Virus record (IMG/VR): IMGVR_UViG_3300037504_000176
Coordinates: 1-34,261 of that record
Length of the DNA stretch: 34,261 bases
Origin: a virus
Strand: one strand, 5' to 3'
A program made the position numbers and the translations under genes. Positions 6,300 through 15,412 of the stretch are shown in pieces. Numbering within the stretch: position 1 is the first letter of the stretch; each line of letters starts with the position of its first letter. The notes below the pieces were generated by a model. The model was not told the DNA's origin. It did no database searches and worked only from the letters and a program-made list of their open reading frames with translations.

Positions 6300-6413
6300 T
6301 CATGACTGCTGCAGCTGATTCACCCGCTTCTCGAGCTCTTTCACCCGCGCTTCAAGCTCCCTCAGCCGCTCCAGGATATTGTCGGGATAGTGATCACGCT
6401 GAATATTTGCCAT
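6300..6413 (-). CDS. 37-residue coiled-coil protein at end of tail operon
   Basis: ATG at 6413 overlaps the stop of the baseplate gene by one base (TGATG) and has AGAGGTG upstream. Residues 13-35 keep a leucine/valine heptad (NILERLRELEARVKELEKRV), so a short parallel coiled coil is likely. As the last gene before the terminator it may be a small tail or baseplate accessory protein. Function inferred from place only. Confidence 0.65.
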   Translation of the reverse strand: MANIQRDHYPDNILERLRELEARVKELEKRVNQLQQS

Positions 6414-7384
6414 CACAGCACCTCTTTTAGTTCCACGCTGAGCGTATCGCCGCGCCGCCACTCCATCGCAATGATACGAAATTCACCATCCACAGCGTGC
6501 TGCGGGTGCTCGGTATAGGCTGCCAGCCCGATTGTGTTCCCCGGGCGAATGTCGGAAAACGGTGGCTGCACGTTGCGCACTGTCGCATATTTGCGAGGCA
6601 TCTTGTACCGCTCCAGGAGTGCGTCAGTCCGACTTTGCAGCGTGTCTTCGTCAGTCGTGTCCAGGTACACCGGTCGATGCTCACGCCGTCCGTACAATCC
6701 GATAGACTGCGCATTGCTGGCAGTCACTGTAGTGCCATCCGTGCCGATCGCACGAATGAAATTATAAATCTGTTGTGGCTCCCACAGGTCAATGTTATCC
6801 GCAGCGGGCATCAACAACACATTGTCGGTTTTGTCGCTGCCGGCCGCGCTGTACCAATTCAGCCTGTAGGTCGCAATGCCGCCGACGAGCCTTGTTTTAA
6901 TGAGATAATCCTGCTCGTCGGTCAGCTGCTGAATGGAGTACAATCCTTCCGCATAGTCAAAATCGAGCGTCAATGAATCGCCGGTCTCAGCTATGTAGTC
7001 GGCGGTTAGTAGCGTGGGCGCTTGCGCGTTCAGATCGCCCAGGATACCCTCGGCTATCTGACCACGTGTGGCGCTGCTGAACGCAAGCCCTTTCGAGGTG
7101 TATCGCCAGGAAAGCGCTTTTTCAATGCTCGCAATGTTGAATTGCTTGCCATCACGCCATGTTGGCTTGCTCAAAATGCCGCCCCATGCTGGCAAGTCCA
7201 GATCCGCACTGAACTCAATCACCACAGGCGAGCCTTCGCGCCAGTACGTTCCGGCGTCCGCGTAGGGCTCGGTATGGTCTGCCTGCCCAACGGAATTGAG
7301 CCTCCACAATACCGAGCCGGTTACCCCCGCGGCTTGTTGTCGAGCCCGTCGGCTCCGATCACAAACAGTCAGGATTGCAGTCAT
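6413..7384 (-). CDS. tail tip/baseplate hub-like protein
   Basis: 323 residues, ATG at 7384, TGATG overlap with the upstream gene. The fold looks beta-rich, with a segment on joining points and offsets (PPFSDIRPGNTIGLAAY) and a C-terminal MEWRRGDTLSVELKEVL. Such endings are common in Tal/hub-type and gp18-like tail proteins that hold the tail tip together. Lying after the Dit-like protein supports this. No lytic domain is present, so it is a short hub without a spike enzyme. Moderate confidence. Confidence 0.65.
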   Translation of the reverse strand: MTAILTVCDRSRRARQQAAGVTGSVLWRLNSVGQADHTEPYADAGTYWREGSPVVIEFSADLDLPAWGGILSKPTWRDGKQFNIASIEKALSWRYTSKGLAFSSATRGQIAEGILGDLNAQAPTLLTADYIAETGDSLTLDFDYAEGLYSIQQLTDEQDYLIKTRLVGGIATYRLNWYSAAGSDKTDNVLLMPAADNIDLWEPQQIYNFIRAIGTDGTTVTASNAQSIGLYGRREHRPVYLDTTDEDTLQSRTDALLERYKMPRKYATVRNVQPPFSDIRPGNTIGLAAYTEHPQHAVDGEFRIIAMEWRRGDTLSVELKEVL

Positions 7385-7701
7385 CAGTATTCGCGCTCAT
7401 CCTCAATAACGAGCGACGCGCCGGGCGTCACCACCGGCTTGATCTGCGAGATCAACGTATGCAGATTGTCTACAAATCCCGCAAACTCTTGATCGGTGGG
7501 CGCGTCACTCATCTGATAGTCGTGGTTGGCAAGCAGCCCCTCACCTTCGGCCGGGGTCACTTTGAACCAATCCAGCATACCCCATCCTTCGAGGTTGGCA
7601 TAGGGGATCGCCCAGCCCTCGGGCCAGTCCTCACCGCTCAGTGTCATGCGCAGCCAACGCGTTCCGTCTGCGCCTTTCCAATACCGAAATTTTGCTCTCA
7701 T
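7384..7701 (-). CDS. tail module protein, unknown
   Basis: 105 residues, ATG at 7701 with AGAGGAG upstream. Soluble and aromatic-rich (FRYWKGADGTRWLRM near the start), with an acidic C-terminus ending EDEREY. It lies between the Dit-like protein and the hub protein, so it is probably a minor tail component. No family recognised. Confidence 0.65.
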   Translation of the reverse strand: MRAKFRYWKGADGTRWLRMTLSGEDWPEGWAIPYANLEGWGMLDWFKVTPAEGEGLLANHDYQMSDAPTDQEFAGFVDNLHTLISQIKPVVTPGASLVIEDEREY

Positions 7702-7712
7702 GTTTTACTCCT

Positions 7713-10700
7713 CTATTCAATGGTTCTTACGTCCCAATAGATGTCCACTTGTACTTTCTGTAAGCCAGTCTCCGTAAATTCTAATTCATTATCACCGGGC
7801 GCCAGCGGCAGCCACTCCAACCGCGTTTCATCCAGCGTTTTTGCGGTTAGGGCCGACGCGCCTTCATGGGTGATTGTCCGTTCATCAGTGTCTATCACCA
7901 GAGTATCATTGAGTACCAAATTGTAATTCAAGCTCATAGATTCCCCGGTCTCATTGTTAGTAATGGTGCAATTTAGTTCGTACACGCTCACTTCACTTCC
8001 AACGGATACCGTGACTATGCTCGATAGGGTGAGCGTACAAGTGTTGACTTCAGCGGCTCCATTTTCCGTGCCGCTTGTGTCTGAGTGATAGCAGTAGGCC
8101 GCAAAAATGACTTGATCGGTCGCCGTAAATGTTTGCGTCTTAGTATAGTTGCGCCACGTGTTGTCCAGCGTTAAATCGCCGGTAACATCGACGCCCTCGA
8201 GCCTCATCACCGAGTTTCCGACACCGTCGGCGTTGCTGGTAAAATTATAGTCGATGTCCCAGCTCGCGCCGGTTATCATATTTTGGGGGAATACTGGCGT
8301 TCTCCATCTTCCCCGCAGAGTCCCCAACGCAGTGCTTTGCGGCATATTGACGCCGGCCTCCGTCCATGGATCGGCATTAGCGGTTTGATTGCCTGTGTAG
8401 TATTCTCCGCCGTACGTCAGAAGAAAATCGTCATCCTGTATCCAGTTATAGTTGCCGTCGCCATCGTCTGCGCCGAACTGGGTATATTTCCAACTGGTGT
8501 TAGTCGAGTCATCAAGGTCAAACCGTGGCTTGACGGAATCATCGGTTGTGGGCGCCGAGAGCGTCGAATCTCCATAATAGATGTAGAGATCATTTTGAAT
8601 CCAGTAAACTGTTGCCCCATCTGAGTGCGCCGCCGCTGACGTGTCACGCGCTGCCCTGCCGGTGATCATGATGGTTTTCGTCGCTTCGCTGTACCCTTCG
8701 TAGGTAAACGCCTCAGAGTCAATCAGCAAAACGCCGCTATAATCCAGCCCGGCGATGTCTTCGTTGACCGTGATAGCAGTCACGGTTTCACCGCTTGTGA
8801 TCGCGCCGTTCAGCGTCATACTCACGTCTGCCGAGAAATTCAAGTTACACCAGATTTTCACGTCAGAAACGAGGGTGCCGCCCAACCAGCGGTCAATCTC
8901 CGTCGATCCCAGGTAAACGCGGATGTCGTCACCGTCACCTTGCGCGGAGGCACTCAGATCGATGCCGCCGTCTGTGATATCCACTGGATAATTGGATATC
9001 GCAGACGATTCAGCGTATTTGACCGGGGCCCACCGCCGCTTCGTAAAACCGCTGCTCTTGGTGGTCTCTGGGGTGATCCCGAAAATCGGATAAGCGTAAC
9101 CGTCACCGCGATTATTCACCGTCACCGTGTCGCCGCTGCTTCTGACTGTCCATTGCTCTAAATCGCCGTCGCGCTGCCGCGAGAGGACATCACCGCTCGT
9201 CACTAACGAGGCAATTTCCGCACTTTTAACGACGCGCCGCCCCTCACGTAGCGGAGACGAGCCGTTGCACATGACGTTGATCCAGCGCGGATTGAGGTCG
9301 CCAGTATTGTACAGCGCGGAGACCTCTTCGGCGGTGAGGATGGAATCGAAAACAGCGGCCTCAGCTAGAGCGCCGTTGAAGAAATTCCCGCCAGCATTGT
9401 ACCTTGATAGCAGGATACAATCTGTGAGTGTGGGATGACTCAAACTGGTGGTGCTACTATCGTACAGAACGCCATTCACATACAACTTGTACTCGTCATT
9501 GCTAAAATCGACTGTCAGTACGAGGTGAATCCAATCACCGGCGCTAAATGTCTGCGCGCTCCCTGACGCAATTCTATCCCCTCCATTGATGTATACATCC
9601 CATCTATCATCAGTGGAATTGTACCGTAAGATAACGCGGTTGTTATTGTCCGCACCTCGCGTGTCGAAGACATAATTTGATATGTCAGGCCATGTACCAT
9701 CAGCGTCGTACTGCGGCTGCACCCATGCCGATAGTGTCCACGTGTCATTACCAGAGAGCAGCGTAGCATGGTCATCTAGATTTACCTCTGTGGCTGTGCG
9801 TGTGCTGGTACTATCGAACTCCGTGCCTGACCATGACGCCCACGATAATGAGCCATCTATATAGGATGTTTCGTACCCAGCCTCCTCTAACTGCATACCA
9901 TCCAAAATAACCTCAGCACTATCCCCGGAGTCCAGGTCGTAGACCAATACTCGTGCATCGACGATAGCCGTGCTTGCTGGAGACGTAGCTGTAAACGTAT
10001 ATCTATCCCACTGGTCATCTTCTGGATAGATGGGGTCAGAGTACGCTGAACTGATGAAGCCTAGACCACTATCACGCCAGGCAAATCCTATACGGAAGTG
10101 GCAACCGCTGCGGGCTATTTGATGAAGGTCTACACTGATGGTGTATTCCGTCGCAGCGCTAGCTGAAGAATAGCGTTGATATAATGCGTAAAACCCTGAA
10201 GACGTCACAGAAGAAACTTTGACGCGCTGCGCGCTCTCCCCGCGCCTTACAATGCTTGTCTCTTCTGAGGTTGCCACAGTTGCAGAGAATCCAGCAGAAT
10301 TGATTTCACTCCAATTCTGCGCTCTTCCGCTGGTATAAGTACCACCTGCCGGTGGGTTTTTAACCAAGTTGGTCGTCGCTTCTTCCACCATCAGCGCCCG
10401 CGTTCCAGGCCACGCCCCCGCCACCTGATGAAGCGCGCCGGAGAGTGTTGCCTCGATATCATCAGGCTGTAATATATCGCGGAGCTTCCAGGTGCCGTCA
10501 TCGCTGTATAAGTCGCCCCGCAACCACAGCAGCATATTTTTGCCGCCCGCGCCGTACAGCACATCATCAGCGAGCACAAGACGCTGTATTTCACCGCGCT
10601 CATAGAGTATCTTGCGCAGCAACAGCGCGCGGCTGTCCTCCTGGTCGTTGCCGGGGAAATAGGTCTCAAGCGTCAAGGCCCGCTGCCGCAACAATACCGA

Positions 10701-10853
10701 GCCTGTCGCCTCTGGGTACCTGCCCGCCCGCTGCGCGGCTACAATCTGCGCTTGCGTCAGGCCGTAGATGTCGGGAATGATAGAGATCCAATCGTTATTA
10801 CCACGACCATCAGAGATTACAAGACCATCAAGAGCAACAGGCACAGTCGTCAT
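7713..10853 (-). CDS. large distal-tail (Dit-like) protein with CBM-like and LamG insertions
   Basis: 1046 residues, ATG overlapping the tape-measure stop (ATGA). The N-terminal ~150 residues and the extreme C-terminus (IDTDERTITHEGASAL, then PLAPGDNELEF) resemble the two parts of siphovirus distal tail proteins. Between them, residues about 155-335 look like a carbohydrate-binding jelly roll of the CenC type. Residues about 355-520 look like a laminin-G/concanavalin-A-like lectin (WTLSAWVQPQYD, WIHLVLTVDF, YVNGVLYDSS). More beta domains follow. It is probably the main receptor-binding protein, recognising host-surface glycans. Confidence 0.75.
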   Translation of the reverse strand: MTTVPVALDGLVISDGRGNNDWISIIPDIYGLTQAQIVAAQRAGRYPEATGSVLLRQRALTLETYFPGNDQEDSRALLLRKILYERGEIQRLVLADDVLYGAGGKNMLLWLRGDLYSDDGTWKLRDILQPDDIEATLSGALHQVAGAWPGTRALMVEEATTNLVKNPPAGGTYTSGRAQNWSEINSAGFSATVATSEETSIVRRGESAQRVKVSSVTSSGFYALYQRYSSASAATEYTISVDLHQIARSGCHFRIGFAWRDSGLGFISSAYSDPIYPEDDQWDRYTFTATSPASTAIVDARVLVYDLDSGDSAEVILDGMQLEEAGYETSYIDGSLSWASWSGTEFDSTSTRTATEVNLDDHATLLSGNDTWTLSAWVQPQYDADGTWPDISNYVFDTRGADNNNRVILRYNSTDDRWDVYINGGDRIASGSAQTFSAGDWIHLVLTVDFSNDEYKLYVNGVLYDSSTTSLSHPTLTDCILLSRYNAGGNFFNGALAEAAVFDSILTAEEVSALYNTGDLNPRWINVMCNGSSPLREGRRVVKSAEIASLVTSGDVLSRQRDGDLEQWTVRSSGDTVTVNNRGDGYAYPIFGITPETTKSSGFTKRRWAPVKYAESSAISNYPVDITDGGIDLSASAQGDGDDIRVYLGSTEIDRWLGGTLVSDVKIWCNLNFSADVSMTLNGAITSGETVTAITVNEDIAGLDYSGVLLIDSEAFTYEGYSEATKTIMITGRAARDTSAAAHSDGATVYWIQNDLYIYYGDSTLSAPTTDDSVKPRFDLDDSTNTSWKYTQFGADDGDGNYNWIQDDDFLLTYGGEYYTGNQTANADPWTEAGVNMPQSTALGTLRGRWRTPVFPQNMITGASWDIDYNFTSNADGVGNSVMRLEGVDVTGDLTLDNTWRNYTKTQTFTATDQVIFAAYCYHSDTSGTENGAAEVNTCTLTLSSIVTVSVGSEVSVYELNCTITNNETGESMSLNYNLVLNDTLVIDTDERTITHEGASALTAKTLDETRLEWLPLAPGDNELEFTETGLQKVQVDIYWDVRTIE

Positions 10854-12844
10854 GGCTGCATGTCCTCCAGTTCTGAGAAGAAGTTATCTGTGTCACCAAC
10901 GCCCTGAAAAATCGGATTGTACATGGTAATGTTGTTGCCGCTGCCGCTCGGTATGGTCTGGGTACCGCCTGCGGGCGTCATCTGCGCGCCACCCTGCGGG
11001 CCAACCACGCCAGGTATTTGGAAGTCACCGCTCCAGATTGGATGATCTGCTAGGAGGTCAAGCGCGTTGCGATAATTACCCGCGTTTTGAATAGCTCGAT
11101 TGAATTCTTCGCGGGCTGTATTGCCATATTCGCGCTGTTTATCTTTCAGCCGTTGCAGTTGGGCTTCGGCGTTGGTAATCTCGTCTGCGTAGTCGTCCAT
11201 CGTGGGTGAGGTTTGCAGTTCGTCGCGCAGCTCTGAAACTTGCGTTTTCTGATTCTCGAGCGCACGTTTTGCCAGCGTCACGGCGCGTTCGAGTTCGCGC
11301 TGCCGGTCTGGGTCCGTCGCCTCGTTGAGCCGTTCCTGCGCATCCCCCAGGGAGAACGTGGTTTCGGTCAATCGCTCTTGAGCGTCCGTAACGCGCTCTT
11401 GTGCTTCTTCGACGGCCGCCCAATACTCTTCCTCGGATGCAAACTCATTAGATGTGTAGCCACCGCGCAACTCTTGAAGGGTGGCTTCGGCCTCTGTAAG
11501 CTCCTCAGTTGCGTCGGTGCGCCGCCGCTGTGCCTTCTCCACACGAAATTCGGCGCGCTCCGCATTGCCCGGATCTTGCGCAGCACGCAGCGCCTCTTGC
11601 GCTTGCTCCAGCTGGTAAGCTGCCCATTGCTGATCTTCAAGTGCTCGCGTCAAATCGGCTTGAATGACCGCTGCGTCGCGGGTCGAGTCCTGCACACGCT
11701 CTTGCATCTCATTGTACCGCGCCAACTCTTCCTCGGTGCGGTCAATCTGCACGGCCAACGCATCAAACCGCTCGTGATATTCAGCCGTGACCTGGTTGCC
11801 TGCATTGACTGCACGCGAGTACTCATCAACCAGTTGGTTTTGCCGGGCTTGGGGCTCGGTATTGCTGAGAGCTGTGTTGAGGACTTCGCGCTGCCGCGCC
11901 GCCGCCGCTTCCATCGCTGCATAGTCTGCCATTTGCCCCTGCGAGAGCGCATTGATGGTCTGATTCTCAATCATCCGCTGATTGAGATTGTCCAAAGCAC
12001 CCGCCGCGCCGCCGTATCGCTCTGCAAAATAGGCTGCGGAAGTCGCGGCTTCGCCCATCCCCTCACGGAGATCGTTAACTTGCGCCATGCCCTCCGTGAC
12101 TTCGGTAAGCAACAAGCCCAGCGCGCCGGTCGCCTGCCCTACCGCATCGGAGAAATTTTTACCAAGCTCAACGCGGAAGTTCTGCCACGCCGCCTGTCCT
12201 TGCTCGATAGCCAATTGATTGTCTTCAACGGCATCACCCAATCTAAGCAGCGCCTTTTCGCCCTCCTCCGCGGCGGCGATGCTGAACCGTTGTTCGCGGG
12301 TTAGGTTTTGGTTGGCCTCGGCGAGCTCTTCCATACGCATTCTGACTGCACCGGCCGAGATGCCAAACGTATCAAGACGCGGGATGGACTGGTTGGCCAT
12401 CATCATGTTCCAGTCCGCCATCGCGCCGGCTGCATCCTTGCCCATCGCGCCGCCGAGGCGGGTTGCCAGCGTTGCGTTGCGCCGCAATTCCTCAGCGTTA
12501 TCAGCCAGCCCCATCTGCAACATCTGATTTGCGGCCTGCATCAGGCCCATATCGTCAACCGCACCGCGAGTCGCCTCACGCATGGCCTCAAGGTTGTCTT
12601 CAGCCGCGTCCGTACCGCCGGCGATGTTCACAAAAGCAGATTCGGTGCGCTCCGCTTGCGCGCCCAACCTACCCAGCTCTACCGCTGTTCTCACGGCTTG
12701 CTGAGCACCCAGGGCAAACAACGCCGCCTTCGCTGCGTTGACGGCGCCTTCTAAGCCACTGATGTTTTGCTGCGCTGACTTCGCCCCTGGACCGGTTTTG
12801 TCCTTGAGGTCGATCACGCCACCTAACCGATAATCAGCCGCCAT
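10850..12844 (-). CDS. tail tape measure protein
   Basis: 664 residues, ATG overlapping the stop of the frameshift product. The sequence is Ala/Gln/Glu-rich and helical over nearly its full length, with very strong coiled-coil character at about residues 330-600. It begins with GGVIDLKDKTGPG, typical of tape-measure starts. Its place after the G/GT pair is diagnostic. By the usual relation of about 0.15 nm per residue, the tail would be near 100 nm. No peptidase or lysozyme domain is visible. Confidence 0.92.
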   Translation of the reverse strand: MAADYRLGGVIDLKDKTGPGAKSAQQNISGLEGAVNAAKAALFALGAQQAVRTAVELGRLGAQAERTESAFVNIAGGTDAAEDNLEAMREATRGAVDDMGLMQAANQMLQMGLADNAEELRRNATLATRLGGAMGKDAAGAMADWNMMMANQSIPRLDTFGISAGAVRMRMEELAEANQNLTREQRFSIAAAEEGEKALLRLGDAVEDNQLAIEQGQAAWQNFRVELGKNFSDAVGQATGALGLLLTEVTEGMAQVNDLREGMGEAATSAAYFAERYGGAAGALDNLNQRMIENQTINALSQGQMADYAAMEAAAARQREVLNTALSNTEPQARQNQLVDEYSRAVNAGNQVTAEYHERFDALAVQIDRTEEELARYNEMQERVQDSTRDAAVIQADLTRALEDQQWAAYQLEQAQEALRAAQDPGNAERAEFRVEKAQRRRTDATEELTEAEATLQELRGGYTSNEFASEEEYWAAVEEAQERVTDAQERLTETTFSLGDAQERLNEATDPDRQRELERAVTLAKRALENQKTQVSELRDELQTSPTMDDYADEITNAEAQLQRLKDKQREYGNTAREEFNRAIQNAGNYRNALDLLADHPIWSGDFQIPGVVGPQGGAQMTPAGGTQTIPSGSGNNITMYNPIFQGVGDTDNFFSELEDMQP

Positions 12845-13477
12845 TTAGTTCCTCTACCCAAGAAAGGGTTTTTGCTATTTCTTCCATGTCCACCGCTGGC
12901 ACTTGTCCAATGTTCCAGGCCGTGAACATAGAACAGCCATTTAAATGGTTCAACATTTTGGCAATTCGGGCTCGGTATAGGAGCGTGTCACTGGGAGGGG
13001 GCGGGGGAGGTTTGCCTTGTCGCCGCAACCGCCGCGCCCGCGCTGCCCAATTGAGCACGCTCACTTTTATTTTTTTCTGCGTCGCGCTCCGTGTTTGTGG
13101 ATCATCTCCCACGCCTGCTCGTTCATCCACTGGAATAGGCCCGGCGCCGTCTCGTAGATCATTTGTGCATCTTCGTAGCCGATGCCCCAGAGCTTGCTAT
13201 CGCATCTGATGGAGAGATCGGTCATCTCGTCAACGGCTTCACGGATCTCCTGTGCCAGCGCGTCACGCTCTTCCTGTTTCTCCGGCTCGTCTTTCTCGGT
13301 TAGCGCCTTTACATTTGCGCTTGCGACGCGGAAAGCATCCCACTGATCATAGAAATCCTGATCAGGATTGAGCCATACACGTACGTAGTCACCCTCGAGG
13401 TCGTCACTGTACCGACCCAACGACAAACGCCGCCGGATCACCTGACCGTCAGAAACGGCTTTAACCTTGTTCAGCAT
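12834..13477 (-). CDS. tail assembly chaperone GT (by -1 frameshift)
   Basis: Predicted fusion of 214 residues: all 136 of the G protein, then 78 from the -1 frame. The ribosome would slip at A-AAA-AAA (13070-13076), which sits exactly against the G stop codon TAA in the correct X-XXY-YYZ phase. The downstream frame has no start with a good ribosome site, supporting translation by frameshift. The added part is basic and has a run of six prolines. GT proteins recruit the tape measure and tail tube during tail assembly. Confidence 0.85.
13067..13477 (-). CDS. tail assembly chaperone G
   Basis: 136 residues, ATG at 13477 with AGGAGGTAGCC upstream. Soluble, acidic in the middle (EKDEPEKQEERDALAQEI) and basic at the end (GARRRKK). 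It follows the tail tube gene and precedes the tape measure, the standard place for the lambda-G equivalent. It is made in excess over GT through inefficient slippage at its end. Confidence 0.85.
   Translation of the reverse strand: MLNKVKAVSDGQVIRRRLSLGRYSDDLEGDYVRVWLNPDQDFYDQWDAFRVASANVKALTEKDEPEKQEERDALAQEIREAVDEMTDLSIRCDSKLWGIGYEDAQMIYETAPGLFQWMNEQAWEMIHKHGARRRKK
13070..13076 (-). promoter_or_regulatory. -1 ribosomal frameshift slippery site
   Basis: Seven A residues in the phase A-AAA-AAA, immediately followed by the zero-frame TAA. After slipping, reading continues ATA AAA GTG into the GT frame. Confidence 0.85.
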
Positions 13478-13496
13478 GGCTACCTCCTAACCTATG

Positions 13497-14498
13497 CTAT
13501 GAAATCTCATTGACCAACAGGATGTCCAACTCCAAATCTTCGGTCTCATTGTAGCCGACGCGCAATGTGCCGACCATCGTTGAATCGCCCTCGTCATCTT
13601 CCAACACGATGAACGAGTCAGGAAACCAGACGCCGCACATGTCGATGTTGAGCCGCTTGTTGGAGTAGGTATCTGAGGTTGTCAGTGCGGAGCCGGTGAA
13701 TGCAATTCTGATGACGCGCTCGGCGCCGTCCTGCGCATTGCCGCGCTCGGTGACACAGGTGTCATCATGTTCCAGGATAATCTCACATTCAGCACTGCCG
13801 CCCACCTGTTTGATCGTCGTGAAATACAGGTTGCTGTCGCCGTGCGTGACCGCTCTGAATTCACCCGTAATTGTGAGCGTGAAGCCCAAAAACGTACCGG
13901 TTTTCTGTGTGGTGCCGGGGCCGCTGCCGCCCGTGTCATCGATGTAGAGGGCGCCTTTGTTGAACAGGATCTCTTCGATGCCGGTAGGCAGTGACAAATC
14001 TGCGGTGAATGAATCATCGCTCACCTGCCGCCCCTGGATCGTGGCGCTTTCGACCATCACCGCACCGTTAGGCTGGCCGCTCAAGACCAACTCTGTCACG
14101 AATCCGTACTCCATTTCCAAACAATCCTGGTTGTCACCGCCCTCGACGGTCAGCGTTTCCGGATCGTTGCTGCTCGCATTAAGTGAATAGGAGCGGGTGT
14201 AGCCGCTACCGGTGCCGTCCGCGCTTGCCGTGACGCCGTTGATCATTGCGTCCAACAGCCAGTACAGCAGCTCGTAGGTCGCTTCGGCGCTCTCCAGATT
14301 AAGGCTCGCCGCCAGCGCCGCCTGGTAGGAGCGATTGGACCGGTGTAGGCTGCCTGGCTCGTGCACAAACTCGCGTGGCGAGTCATCGGCGGGGAATTGC
14401 CCCATACCGTTCCACAGGACAGTTGCTGCAACCGCTGTGCCGGGTGTGCTCTCTTTACCAAATTGAATCTTGCGTTTGCGGGTTATTCCGTATGCCAT
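13497..14498 (-). CDS. major tail tube protein
   Basis: 333 residues, ATG at 14498. The start MAYGITRKRKIQFGKES, followed by TPGTAVAATV, is characteristic of phage tail tube proteins, and the rest is beta-rich (FLGFTLTITGEFRAV). It lies between the tail terminator and the chaperone genes. At over 300 residues it is longer than minimal tube proteins, so it may carry an extra surface domain. It polymerises around the tape measure to form the tail. Confidence 0.88.
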   Translation of the reverse strand: MAYGITRKRKIQFGKESTPGTAVAATVLWNGMGQFPADDSPREFVHEPGSLHRSNRSYQAALAASLNLESAEATYELLYWLLDAMINGVTASADGTGSGYTRSYSLNASSNDPETLTVEGGDNQDCLEMEYGFVTELVLSGQPNGAVMVESATIQGRQVSDDSFTADLSLPTGIEEILFNKGALYIDDTGGSGPGTTQKTGTFLGFTLTITGEFRAVTHGDSNLYFTTIKQVGGSAECEIILEHDDTCVTERGNAQDGAERVIRIAFTGSALTTSDTYSNKRLNIDMCGVWFPDSFIVLEDDEGDSTMVGTLRVGYNETEDLELDILLVNEIS

Positions 14499-14510
14499 TA
14501 CTCCACCTCG

Positions 14511-14912
14511 CTATGGTCTGATTTTGACCGTAAATTTGAACTGGGGCCCGAGCGTCTCGACGCCGCCCCATTGCATAACACCAAATGAGTACGTTATCTC
14601 TCCAACAATCGTTTCCACGTTATCGCCCAACGTCGGGTCGTCTCGCAGCGCGTGACCTACATCCTCGATGTAACCAATTACTGCCGCGTAGTCGCGTGGA
14701 AGATCCTTGCGTGTACCGTGAATTTGCAATACCAAATCGTGGAAGTCCTTGCCTGCATCATCATTGCCTGTGAAGTTGCCGCCTTCGGGAAAGCACACAG
14801 CAAACGGATACACGCTTGCGTTATCGGGCGGGTCTTCGGGCGCCGACCGGATACCGCTAATATCCGAGACAATGCTGCTCTGTACGTATTTTGCTGCATC
14901 GTAGACCGTCAC
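14511..14912 (-). CDS. tail terminator/completion protein
   Basis: 133 residues. I choose the GTG at 14912, which has GGAGG upstream and overlaps the stop of the HK97 gp10-like gene; a TTG twelve bases earlier is the alternative. The alpha/beta sequence (YPFAVCFPEGG, LVLQIHGTRKDLPRDYAAVI) and gene order match tail terminators that cap the tail tube. Family assignment relies mainly on synteny. Confidence 0.75.
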   Translation of the reverse strand: MTVYDAAKYVQSSIVSDISGIRSAPEDPPDNASVYPFAVCFPEGGNFTGNDDAGKDFHDLVLQIHGTRKDLPRDYAAVIGYIEDVGHALRDDPTLGDNVETIVGEITYSFGVMQWGGVETLGPQFKFTVKIRP

Positions 14913-15412
14913 ATCGACCTCCAAAGCCGCTCAATCTCGCGTCCAGCCTCTCTCAAATACCGCTCCACATACCGGTCACCCTCGTCAAACGCATCTCTGA
15001 GAAAACGGGTGGGCCGCAGCCCGCCGCGCTTGTAGATGATCATCGCCACCTGATAGCCGCTCTCAAAGCCGTGACGCCGCGCCCAGGTTTCCAGTGCGTC
15101 CGGCGGTGGGAGGTGCCGTTTGCCCAAACTGTCGGGCGCTTCGCTCAATAAACCTGTGCCATATTCCTGTGGCCTGGCGTCCTTGGCATTGGTGCCCACT
15201 TTTGACCACAACGGCACTGGATTAGCGCTGATCTTAGTAGCGATCGACTGCTCCAACTGACCGCGGTCTGCCGGTGCGTTCTCACGCGCCATGCCCTGCA
15301 GCTTGGGCGTGGCCTTTTGGTGAAATCTGCGCAGCGGTTTGCCCAGCCACGTTTCAGGATGTTGCAGGCGGCGCTTGAGTTCGTCGAAGTCGTCGCCGTA
15401 GTCGAGGCTCAT
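14909..15412 (-). CDS. HK97 gp10-like head-tail joining protein
   Basis: 167 residues, ATG at 15412 with GGAGAT upstream, overlapping the methyltransferase stop (ATGA). The middle contains APADRGQLEQSI and KVGTNAKDARPQEYGT, the usual HK97 gp10 pattern of a released N-terminal helix and a beta sheet. The C-terminus ends in RPTRFLRDAFDEG, another typical piece. It should act at the neck or tail completion. Confidence 0.85.
   Translation of the reverse strand: MSLDYGDDFDELKRRLQHPETWLGKPLRRFHQKATPKLQGMARENAPADRGQLEQSIATKISANPVPLWSKVGTNAKDARPQEYGTGLLSEAPDSLGKRHLPPPDALETWARRHGFESGYQVAMIIYKRGGLRPTRFLRDAFDEGDRYVERYLREAGREIERLWRSM

Noticed and set aside
11240-12304. 354-codon plus-strand open frame antisense to the tape measure
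   Set aside because: It is antisense to a clear tape measure gene; the protein is low in recognisable structure and has no start signal.
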